64,000 nt of DNA, taken from Wyeomyia smithii (taxonomy: Eukaryota; Arthropoda; Insecta; Diptera; Culicidae). Position numbers and translations under genes: made by a program. This document shows, piece by piece, positions 46,760 to 56,769 of this stretch. Location: positions 244,450,892-244,514,891 of the forward strand of contig NC_073696.1 of assembly GCF_029784165.1 (NCBI RefSeq), read 5' to 3'. The notes beneath the pieces are model-generated. The model was not told the origin of the DNA and searched no databases. It saw nothing but the letters and a program-made list of their open reading frames with translations. Each line of letters begins with the position of its first letter. The first letter of the stretch is position 1.

Positions 46760-48446
46760 CACAGTGGGGCGACTCCATACAAAGGCTGGCCAAGCAAAAA
46801 AAGTGTCGATAAATGCGACAAAAACTTGGTATTTACATAATTTTGGGGCGCTGAACACGAATTTGGCATCCATTTTTTGTTTGGGGCCGTCCATAAAACA
46901 CGAAATCCAATTTTTAATATATTTTTGGCTATTTTTTCCTTTTTTATAGAATTTTATGATCATTGACTACAAGTAGTGCCACCGGGCGAAAAAAAAACGT
47001 AATTTATGGATGACCCCTCGAACTAAACAAATTTTGCCGAAATATAGATATATTTTTTTAATAAACTAAAACAACATAAGTAATACAAACCAATTACAAA
47101 TTGGAAAAATCATCATCAGCACCACCATCTTCCGCTGTGATCGCTTAAATCTCGTGTTGAATTGTTTCCAGAAAATTTGAAGTTCATTATACTGATCAGC
47201 AGTAAAAATGTCTTTCGCTGCAATTTTCATTTCTTCTAGTAATTTTCGATGTTTCATTGTTTCATATATATGTTATCTTCTTAATCCCGTTTCTATGGTT
47301 GAAAGAGGACATTTAAATACATGTATAACATGAATTGACAACTTACTAGACATTGAATTAGGTGGAGCCGCTGAAGTTAAAAACTCCATAATTAAATTCT
47401 ACGAATTTATGAATTTGAAAACCAAGACACAGGAACGACACAACGTTCTAAAGAATACGAAAAGATGCGGAGGGAGACGACTGTTCTATGTTTTTTTTTT
47501 TCTCATAAAGCAAAATGTGTGCTTTACTTTTGTATGCAAACCAGTGCGAAGCAAAAGCAATCTTCAAACGGGATACTGTTAGCCGGAGTTTGATGGTATG
47601 AATTTGCTGCTAGTACATGACATTTCAATCAGTTTAGCGAATTTCATGATCATAAATTGAAACGAGCTGAATGTTTTTAATATTGTTTCAAATTTGCAGA
47701 AAGTTATAAAGTTTGACATAATCAATATTACATAAAGATTTGTTTACTGGTTTCTTGTTTAACGTTTATTTTATAACTATTTATTGATAAATTTTGTGAT
47801 TTTTGTTTAAATTTATATTTTATCTTTACGGATTGAGTACGGTATCATAAATTTTCATTAATGGGGTATCATGGTTATGATTAAAATTAATCCTGGATGA
47901 AATTTCAACTTCAAAAATAAAACCTAAAAAAATCTGCTATCGCTTTTTTCACTAAAGTGACAATTTGCGCAGTTTTGCGCAGCAACGGATAGTATGCATT
48001 TGAAAGCTTACGTTTTTACCTAAATTTTGAATGTAGTCACAACCGTGGCGAACTGCGGCAACTAAACTTTTAAGCTACTTTTTACAAAAAATCACGTTTT
48101 TTTTTAATTTTTTCTAGTGTCAGGCCTACTATGACCAAATTTTACAATATCTAATGAAAAGGGTTTGTTTTGCACAATATTTACAACAACTTTTCCTTTG
48201 ACGTTAAAAAAATCCAAGCTATCCTTTAAGCTACAGAGCGTTTCAAAGTAATGTACTTTTTTTCAAAAAATAGACAAAAAACGTCAGTTCGCCAAGCTTC
48301 GAAGAGTCATAAAAAATCAGATTTCATGATATTGCGCCCGAATTTTGGATTTAGACACTTGAATGTTATAGCAATAAAGGAAAAATATTATGAAACAGCT
48401 AACGAAAAATTTTTTTTTGGCTGATGCCCAGCGATTCCCCACTGTG
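46760..48446. mobile_element. Transib-like non-autonomous element, CACAGTG ends
   Basis: Both ends begin CACAGTGGGG read inward (46760 on plus, 48446 on minus). CACAGTG is the heptamer of Transib termini and of V(D)J recombination signals. The flanking 5-mers are CAGCG (46755-46759) and CGGCG (48447-48451), a 4/5 match to each other and like the GC-rich 5-bp Transib target. From the right end, 23 bp separate the heptamer from an A-rich nonamer-like AAAAAAATT; from the left, 12 bp separate it from ACAAAGGCT. No transposase frame exists in the AT-rich interior. Homology to Transib is inferred from the ends alone. Confidence 0.6.
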
Positions 48447-48495
48447 CGGCGGGGTGATCTGAACGCAAACAATTTTAAACTTAGTCACAATTTGT

Positions 48496-49230
48496 TTATT
48501 TGTTCATTTGCGTACAAAATTTATCTGACTGGTAGTCTTGAGGAACTAAACTTATCCAAGCTAGCTTAAAGATTACCAAACTCAAAATATTGCGACCGAA
48601 GTTCTTACGATGTGAATGACTTGTCAATAGACGACCATCAACGTAAGGTTTTTGGAGATGCGTGAAAATTACACACCGGAAGGAGTTCAGGTGAATATAC
48701 CTCAATATTCAACAACTTTGCTGCAAACAATACCTGTTGTGTTTCGTGAAAGCTTTCCAGGGTAATTGGATTGCGCAAACAGCAACGGCCTGAATATGGG
48801 AGCAGATTATCAGGTTGTCGCCAAAGCAGGTTTCGATGAGCCGTACGCTGGTGTGGCATCCAAACAAGGTTTGTGTTTTCGAAGATAGGATAGACAAGAG
48901 TGCGATACAATGATTCGAATGATTCGAACGTCCGATTTTTGAGTCCAGCAGCAGTGTCATTCAAAAATAAAATAAACAGCAGTGGTCACAAACTGCTGCC
49001 TTGAGGTACACCAGATTTATTAGTGAATATAGGCGATATATGTGATCATAATTTTACTCGCATTACTCTATCGCTCGAATATGAGTACAGACATTTTTCG
49101 AATTGTTGTGAGACATTCATTTGTAAGATCTTGTCCAGAAACATTCGGTGATTTATACGGTCAAAAGCAGCTTTCAAAACAGTAGGTATCACGTCCACCT
49201 GCGCTTCTGTCTAGAGCTACGCAGTATAGT
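48496..49230 (-). pseudogene. Jockey-like LINE RT remnant
   Basis: On the minus strand: KAAFDRINHRMFLDKILQMN (catalytic box region, about 49170), then SGVPQGSSL-stop-PLLFILFLND (about 49010-48960). An internal deletion removes the YADD box, and the C-terminal part follows: LYRTLVYPIFENTNLVWMPH and ESFHETQQVLFAAKLLN, ending near YVDGRLLTSH at about 48640. Stops and the deletion make it inactive. Confidence 0.75.
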
Positions 49231-49277
49231 TGCATCCACGACTATTTCAAAACGTTTAGAACCAGCAGACAAACTAG

Positions 49278-50099
49278 TGTGACGTCACACCCCGCGAAGA
49301 TTACTCAATGTTCCGTCACGATGCATCAGAATTCAGGCTAAAACCATAGTTTGCTGCCGAGCTTATTCAATACTGTAGAGAATCAACACAATTTTAACAT
49401 GAACTAGAGCATTAGCTTGCCGCAGAGTTCACTTCATTCATAGCATTCTAGAGCATTCCTATTATCAATCGTTGGCCGAACAGAACAACGATTGATAATA
49501 GGAATGCTCTAGAATGCTATGAAGGCATTTTTATTATGCAACCAAACAGATAAATGATAAAAACAGCCTTATTATGAATCGTTTTAAAACAATAACCAAG
49601 CGTCCAGGTTATAAGTCGTCGAACGATCGGTGCCTTACGAAATGTAAATATCCTAACGATCATGCCCCACAATGTTTAGCTTTTCAATTAAACTCTAATC
49701 AAAACAGAAGCCGGAGGCGCAGCGTAACTCACGGTTGCACTCAGGCGCTCACGATTGCGCGCGGTTCTGAGTAAATGCGCGCTCTCGCACGTGCTCCGAT
49801 GCACGCGCTCTAATGTTCTCAGCAAATAGTCGAAAGTATGTACTAAAAATAAGTTCGAAATAGAGACAGGCCAAGAAATACTGTAGGCCTAAATAAGATA
49901 GATAGATAAACGGTAGTACGAGAGCCTCACGCTCTGAGTAACCCGTAGTTTAATATTTAAGCAAAATTGTCAATAAAATCAATCATTTCCATCATCCAGA
50001 AAAGGTGATTCCGTGCACTAAGTGCACGTACAGGACGTCACATGTTTCTTTTATAAGTTTTATAAGTGATCACAAGTCCTAGTGGGGAATACCCCTACA
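49278..50099 (+). mobile_element. Candidate solo LTR, TG...CA with CTAG duplication
   Basis: Begins TGTGACGTCACACCCCGCG and ends GGGGAATACCCCTACA, with identical CTAG flanks (49274-49277 and 50100-50103). An 822-bp TG...CA unit with a 4-bp duplication fits a gypsy-type solo LTR. AATAAA at about 49971 would serve as polyadenylation signal in the plus orientation. Palindromic TGACGTCA sits at the very start, and GGACGTCACA occurs again near 50033. A perfect 38-bp-arm hairpin lies inside (49437-49523). There is no second LTR or internal coding region. A DNA transposon is less likely but not excluded. Confidence 0.5.
49437..49523. repeat. Perfect hairpin: 38-bp arms, 11-nt loop
   Basis: The left arm (49437-49474, TTCATAGCATTCTAGAGCAT...) is the exact reverse complement of the right arm (49486-49523), with loop GCCGAACAGAA (49475-49485). 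The lack of any mismatch implies recent origin or gene conversion. Confidence 0.95.
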
Positions 50100-50103
50100 C
50101 TAG

Positions 50104-50440
50104 TGATGCTGCGGTATTTTTTGACGTTGCTGCAATCACTACTTTTGTAAACTGGAAACATAACGAATTTTTTCCAAATTTCCGGAAATTTTCCTGACGT
50201 TTTTATTCTTCATTTTTAACTATGGTTTTATGTTAGTGCAACATTCTAGTAATATATGAGTATATTCGTGCAAGTTTCAGATGTCTCTGTAGTAAGAGGA
50301 AACGAAAACAAGGGTCAGCTCGTAAAAAAAAACAAAATGATTGAAATTGGCGCTTGAAATTTTTGTCTTTGTCACACAAAATAATTGAAACTTCTAATGG
50401 ATTCATTGATAAAGGTTTGTATTTCAAACCCTAATATTAG
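50104..50440. other. No gene recognised
   Basis: AT-rich DNA between the LTR-like unit and a Helitron-derived fragment. No motif could be supported. Confidence 0.4.
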
Positions 50441-50600
50441 GTAATATTTGGACATTTCAGGCTGTTTTCCAGAATTCAAAACAGCGTCTAGAGTTGATTT
50501 CCAGTCTCTGGGCATCATTTCAATTCCAGAAATGCCCATATCGGGTGGTATTTGGCCATTTTATCAGTATTGCAGAGCCCAAAAGCTGTTTTGGAATTCG
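50441..50600 (-). repeat. Helitron-interior repeat fragment
   Basis: GGCTGTTTTCCAGAATTC, then CCAGAAATGCCCATATCGGG and GGTATTTGGCCATTTT, match in reverse complement the repeated interior of the Helitron at 55620-56570 (GAAAACAGCCGAAAATGACC, CACCCAATATGGGTATTTCC). Termini are lacking. Confidence 0.6.
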
Positions 50601-52263
50601 AAACGACGTCTGTATGATATGCTTTTGTTTTAGCTCTGATTGGACGAAATCTGTGTTCAACAATGTTTAATATTTTCCAGTAGTGCAGTGGCTAGCATTA
50701 TTAAAACCACAATTTTTCACGATTTGGTAGGCGCATAGCTTATTTTGTCATCTTCGAGGTCAAAAGCTAGTTGTTTTGGTGGTCCAAAGCCATTTGCAAA
50801 TAATCAACCGTGATGATTTCCCACTCTCGCTGACCAATTTTCTCTTAAGTGATGATTTACGTCACTAATTTCTTGCGGAAAAAAGCCATTGTGTAAGCAA
50901 AAAATATTTGAATGTACAAGTCAGACAAATCCAGTTCACCATTCGTGAACACCGATTCCTCTTCTATGATCAATGATAAAGAGAAATTTTAATTCATAAC
51001 CATAACTCGAAGTGCATAATTTGCACCCGTCCTTTCTTCAGCAGCCGCCGTGAATATCCATCCTCGTTAGCGATTGAAAAAGGACAAATTCGAACTTCAC
51101 TGCTGGCATTTCTAGACAATTCTTCCAAATTAAAACGAAACCGCACCCAACCAGGTGGAAAATAGAGCTTTCGATAAACGAAGTGATTTCTCCTCGCAAT
51201 TTACCCCGCGTACCGTACAACATCCAACAGCCGGCTGAGTAAATTACAAATCAAACGATGAGAAAGCTGCAAAAAAATTAACATTTCAACTGCACTGCCT
51301 GAAGTTTGCCTCATTAACACCGAACCAGTACTTAAACAATTCTCAAGAAACTCCCACCCGTATTGGGTTCCCACTCCTCGAAGCGCCACATTCAGAATCG
51401 CACAAAAGTAGCTCACCATCCGTGTCAGACTAGTACCGTATTTCTAGTCAACCAGCGTTTTTTTTTTGTCGTACGTTTCGCCTCCCCAACAAATCCTCTC
51501 CATTGAAATGGAAAATCGACCTGCACTCGCCTTATTTGCCACCACACCGGAATGATTCTTTTCATTTGACGTTTTGTCTGCCGTGGTTCGCCCGACCGCC
51601 ACCAGGTGAAAATATCTTTCTCTCTTATCAGCTTCACACCTGATGGCATTGCCACCGACGGCAGTGCGCACCGTTTTGCGGTGCCGCAGCAAAGTATCTA
51701 ACTGTGTCGATGCAGCCTGGAGCCGGCTTTCCCACCGAGAGCCAAACGGCAAACTGCCAATGAGTAATGGGGGAAAGCAACCCTGCTGTATAACTTGATT
51801 TATGGATAACCCGCAGAATTTTCCTATCGGTCCGTTCTTCTCCCAATCCCGTCCCAATCACTAGTTAACCTTTAACCGTAATACTATTCTGTGCTGTCTA
51901 TTTGTGATAGTAGCGAAAGCTCATGGATATGGTCAGGACAAGATTTTAGATGCCGGTTTGTTTTAATAACTCACGTAAACTCACCCTTGCCACGCTCGTG
52001 TTTTATAGTTGGAAGCAAAGTTTTTCACACAAGAAGACGAGAGAAAAACTACATTTCGGAGACGGAATGTATTTCGAAAGACAGTGGCATGGTTATTGGA
52101 GAAATTAAATAAAATTTATCGTCCAAATGAGATTTTCTGCGTTATCCTTCTGCTGCCCATTTTCGAGATTCTCCTCGCCGAGAGAACCTATCGAACACAA
52201 GCTGAATCGAAGCGATAAATTAAATTTAATTCCTTATTTTCTTTGTCTTGTTTCTTCCCGCAG
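50601..52263 (+). other. Upstream intron of the Ig gene (part)
   Basis: No repeat element was recognised from about 50640 to 52230. The sequence is moderately GC-rich and ends in the pyrimidine-rich tract TTCTTTGTCTTGTTTCTTCC-type and CAG acceptor at 52261-52263. Frames within (for example 51444-51857 minus, 137 codons) have no known domain and lie opposite to the exon. Confidence 0.45.
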
Positions 52264-52396
52264 CTCCACTGCACGTGGCCGAGGCGGTACAGGGTATGAT
52301 GGGAAAGCTTGAGTGCAACATCACGTCCCCGATCGCCGGCGACCGGGCGATTTTGGTCATCTGGTACAAGGGCGGTCAGACGATTCCATTGTACAC
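52264..52396 (+). CDS. Exon: start of Ig V-type domain, sidestep-like receptor
   Basis: A 133-bp exon bounded by a strong acceptor (polypyrimidine tract, CCCGCAG at 52257-52263) and a consensus donor (GTAAGT at 52397). With two leading bases completing a codon it reads PLHVAEAVQGMMGKLECNIT then SPIAGDRAILVIWYKGGQTI and PLYT, ending two bases into the next codon, so the upstream intron is phase 1 and the downstream phase 2. LEC supplies the first Ig cysteine and VIWYK the core tryptophan; the GDR--LV-WYK---IPLY pattern is characteristic of sidestep-family first Ig domains, which act as cell-surface guidance receptors for Beat ligands. Codon use and GC content stand out sharply from the AT-rich surroundings. 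The signal-peptide exon and the remaining domain exons must lie outside the window. Other Ig-superfamily members remain possible. Confidence 0.75.
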
Positions 52397-54109
52397 GTAA
52401 GTATTGTTATTTTGTGTTCTTGTTGCTTTGGTTTCGCACAGTTGCCGTGGCGCACTTCCACTCGAATGCAACACTGATAGGCGAGGGAACAGGCGAAAAT
52501 TGTTGTGCTTAACAGGCCCTAATTGGGAGCTGTCAGCTGGGGTTGACACGAGGACAATTCATGCTACGTGTCAATTGCACAACAGGGTGGCTGCTAAATT
52601 CCATAATATCAGACATCTAAGGCCGTTTACATGCTTGATTGCGAATTTGCAATGCGAGAAGTGAGCTTGTAGATCAGATGAAGTCATCGCCGTATTCTAC
52701 CAGTTGATTTGCCAGACTGAAACTCTTCCCCGAAATGTAAACACATTTGCTCTGCGAAGAAAAAGCCAGTTCGCAAAGCTGCCTTGCTGAAAGCCTGAGC
52801 TGATTTGTTGTTTTTTTTTTCTTCCGTCATGCCCGGGAGTTTTGTGAAAACAAACAAAAGCACAGCAAACTCAGCTGAAAAAAAAAATCGTACATTTCTT
52901 CAAAGCACGAAAACAACTCCAGGCTGTTCACCGAATGCGAAGTTGAAAGAATTACCATCCACATATTAAAGCTGAACCATATGTTTTGAACAACAACTTT
53001 TTAGTGGTAAACTTTAAGCGTATGCTATGGGTTGCTCTATAATTTCGCTACCCAGAATTTAAGGTATGGCTGAGATGAGGACAACCACTTTGATTGCTTC
53101 CCGATGCCGCAAACATAAACAGCTTACAGCTACCATGCGGTAAACGTCGTTTCGCTTCGGTGTTGGCATCAGGACTTATTGTCTAACTGGATAGCCGGAA
53201 GCATTTTCGTTCAGCGGCAGGCAGCGATGCTTTGCTTCTCACGCAATTTGCCTGACCTGCTGTGGCCATAGGCGTGGGCAATTGAGCGGTCAATTTTACT
53301 ACCATCGTGAGGCCAAATATTCTTCGGAGGAATTTAACTATGTAAAACGTTTCCGTTTCGATTCTAGGGCGTTTTTTGAGGTCGTTCTCTATGTGAAAAT
53401 AGTTTTTACGTTATAGTTGGACTTTTAAATGTATGTTTCCGCATTTTTTAATATTTTAAACTAAATATGCTGTCGCCTTGAAATGAGGACTAAAACAATT
53501 TTCGTACTTTATTTTCAGCTTTTTTTCTTTTTTTGGTTTTGGCTACCGTTACTATTACTTACTTACCTCACTTACTTTTCTTGAAACCGGTTTTAGGTTA
53601 AATTTCAAATTTTAACATGTTATTTATAGCAAATAAATTTATCAAAAATATTGAAGTAACTAAACTTGAATACTACTCAATCCTAAATTCTGAATTTAAA
53701 GTCCCAGATTCCTAATCCCAAATAGAATTAACAATGTAAAAACCTACTAGCAAAAATTAATTTGCATAATAACATTAAAAAAATCAACTACGTAAACACG
53801 AAACTGAAAAGTAGCACTTTCTCGTTACGAATGCCTTTTAATGGACGAGTAGATGTAAACTCATCCGAAATTTGTAACCTTTTTGCGAAATTCTTTCAAG
53901 AAGTTTAAACTACAATCTCTCACCATGTATTTGTACATTGTACATCCCACGTTCTAAAGTATCTTCCTTAAGAACTTTTTATTACTTTTACTTTGGTGCC
54001 CCCATTTCAAGATCAGGAATTGCCATTTTTTAATGCATTAAAAATATTTTAAAACACTTGAAAAATTTCAGCAGGTAATAAACCATGACACTATAAAAGT
54101 CGCTCAACA
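52397..54109 (+). other. Downstream intron of the Ig gene (part)
   Basis: No further Ig exon was found. The stretch 52400-53330 looks single-copy. At about 53670-53745 a patch of CAATCCTAAATTCTGAATTT-type wording resembles the CCTAAATC arrays at 58381 and 62935. The rest is AT-rich. Confidence 0.45.
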
Positions 54110-54373
54110 AGTTTGAATCTTTCGGAATTTATAACATTTAGCCCTAACGTACGTTGAAGCTCTATACGCTTACTTCAGTAACGCGTTTGACTGAGTCGTT
54201 ATACCATTATTACTCTTAAAGCTGTCAACTTCTGTGTTGTCTCCGGTCATGTCTAACAAATCACAAACAAAGAGTACACATTCCAAACGAACTCTTTAAC
54301 CCATTTCAGTCTCCTTCGGTGTGCCCCAGAGTTCACATTTGGATCCATTTCTATCCATTCTGTATGTAAATGA
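54110..54373 (+). pseudogene. Jockey-like LINE RT, left part
   Basis: Frames read YFSNAFD (catalytic box, about 54170) and SFGVPQSSHLDPFLSILYVN (GVPQG motif, about 54312-54372). The RT is cut at this point by a foldback MITE and a Helitron and resumes at about 56797 with IYADDMKLF. Stops are present. Confidence 0.7.
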
Positions 54374-54747
54374 CAATTCGTCAGTTGAATTCAATACTGG
54401 CACAACTCAAAATTCATAGTTTCGAGAAAAACGCGTTTGAAAATTTGCGCCGAAAATTTCTCTTTTCATTTTCGTGAAAAATTCCAATTTTAATTGAACT
54501 TGTTCGGGTCTATCATGTGCATGTAATAAGCAAGTGATAAGAGTTGGAACCTCATTTTTCCGTCTTTTTAGGGATATTTTAGCTTTGTGCAATAAAGGCA
54601 CATCTACTTATATTTCTAGAAATATTGTGAATTTTGAAACGGGTCTTTGTGAGATGAAACTTTATAGTATTTGGCATCGTTTGCCATCAATAACTCAAAA
54701 CTGCAAAATTTTGAGTTGTGCCAGTATTGAATTCAACTGACGAATTG
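54374..54747. mobile_element. Foldback MITE, perfect 41-bp termini
   Basis: The left terminus (54374-54414, CAATTCGTCAGTTGAATTCA...) is the exact reverse complement of the right terminus (54707-54747). Element length is 374 bp. The target duplication is unclear. It lies directly in the RT frame, five bases before the Helitron start. Confidence 0.75.
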
Positions 54748-54752
54748 CTTTA

Positions 54753-56769
54753 TCTATACCCATAAAAATGCAGTCCGGTCTGTCTGTCTGTCTGTCGGTC
54801 TGTCTGTCTGATCCATATCGGCTCGGAAACTACCGAACCGATCGACGTGAAAATTTGTATGTAGGGGTTTTAGGGGCCGAGAAAAGTTTTCATGGTAGTT
54901 TGAGACCCCTCCCTCTTCTGGAAGAGAGGGCCACCATACAAATGACACACATATTTCTGCACATCTCAAAAACTAACCAAGCAAATGAAACCAAATTTGG
55001 CATGTGGATGTTTTTAGGAGTGACAAATATGTCCATTTTAGTTCGACACCCCTCCCTCTTCTGGAAGGGAGGGGTTCCATACAAATGAAACTCAAATTTC
55101 TGCATATCTAGAGAACTAACTAAGTAAATAGAACCAAATTGGGTAGGAGGATGTTTTTATGGGTAACAAAAATATCGATAATGATTTGACACCCCTCCTT
55201 CTTCAACAAGGAAGGGGTCCCATACAAATGAAACACGAATTTCGCACAGCTCGAGAACCAATCAACCAAATACAATCAAATTTGGTATGTGGATGTTTTT
55301 AGGAGTAACAAATATGTCCATATTGGTTCGAAACCCCTCCCTTTTCTGGAAGGGAGGGGTTCCATACAAATGAAACACAAATTTCTGCACATATAGAGAA
55401 CTAACCAAGTAAATAGAAACAAATTTGGTAGGTGGATGTTTTTAAGGGTAACAAATATATCCATAATGGTTTGACACCCCTCCCTCTTCTATGAGGGAGG
55501 GGTCCTATACAAATGATACTCAAATTTCGCACAGCTCGAGAACCAATCAAGCAAATATAACCAAATTTGGCAAGTGAATGTTTGTAGATGTAACAAACAT
55601 GTCCATAATGTTTCGACACCCTTCCTTCTTCTGGCATGTCTCCAAATGCCATTTTTAAATCCGAGATGGCGACTTCTTGGTGTCTGAAAAACAGCCGAAA
55701 ATGACCATATACAACCCAATATGAGTGTTTCTTCAACCAAAATGACGCTCAGAGGCCAAAAACTGTCTCCTAATGCCATTTTGAAATCCAAGATGTCGAC
55801 TTCCGGTTTCTGAAAATCAGCGGCAAAAGACCAAATAAGGGTATTTCTGGAATTGTTATAATGCACTGAAGCCACAAATCGACCTTAGACAACATTTTGA
55901 ATTGTAAGATGGCGACTTCTGGTGTCTGGAAACAGCCGAAAATGACCAAATACCATCCAATATGAGTGTTTCTTCAACCAGAATGACGCTCAGAGGCCAA
56001 AAACTGTCCTCTAATGCCATTTTGAAATCCAATATGGCGACTTCTGGTTTCTGAAAATCAGCGGCAAATGCCCAAATACCACCCAATATGGGTATTTCCG
56101 GGATTTTTATGATGCACTGAAGCCACAAATCGACCTCAGACAACATTTTAAATTGTAAGATGATGACTTCCGGTGTCTAGAAAACAGCCGAAAATGACAG
56201 AATACCACTCAATATGAGTGAAACACAGCGTCACTTCAACCAGATAAACGCTTAGAGGCCAAAAATTGTCTCCTAATGCCACTGTGAAATCCAAGATGGC
56301 GACTTCCGGTTTCTGAACAATAGCCTGAAGTGACCAAATATCACCCAATATGTGTATCACCGGATCCAGAATGATGCAAGTAGCTAAATATTGACCTCAG
56401 ACATCAGTTTGAATTGTTTAATGGCAACTTCCGGGAAACAGCCGAAAATAATCGAATACTACTACATATGGATACTTCCGTAATCGAAATGATATATAGA
56501 AGCTAAGCATTGATTCTGGACACCATTTTGAATTCGAAAATGACCACTTTCAGTTTCTAAAAAAAAACGAAAATAACTGAAATGCATTCAATATATTTCC
56601 GGAATAGAAGTGATATACAAAAGCCAAAAGTCGAGGATGTTGTCATTCCGATAAAACCAATCATTTCAAATGATATAAACAAATCGCAAGGAATCAATGA
56701 ATTTGAAATATTCAAAATTATTAAATTGAACACTAAAATAGGCGAGACAACGTTTGCCGGGTCAGCTAG
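54753..56769 (+). mobile_element. Non-autonomous Helitron
   Basis: Begins TCTATACCCATAAAAATG after an A (54752) and ends GCCGGGTCAGCTAG before a T (56770): the A|TC...CTAG|T boundary of Helitrons, with no target duplication. Next to the start is a CTGT microsatellite (about 54777-54811). Two families of tandem units follow: about 120-bp units with CCCCTCCCTCTTCTGGAAG and CATACAAATGAAAC (54900-55620), then about 115-240 bp units with GAAAACAGCCGAAAATGACC and AAGATGGCGACTTC (55620-56570). There is no Rep/helicase frame. The end CAACGTTTGCCGGGTCAGCT is a wording I recognise from insect Helitrons. Confidence 0.85.

Noticed and set aside
47066..47257. 63-codon minus-strand frame inside the Transib-like element as a transposase piece
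   Set aside because: It has no RAG1/Transib core motif and is too short; the element appears non-autonomous.
51444..51857. 137-codon minus-strand frame upstream of the Ig exon
   Set aside because: No domain recognised, lies antisense in an intron, and overlapping frames of similar length exist; not supported as a gene.
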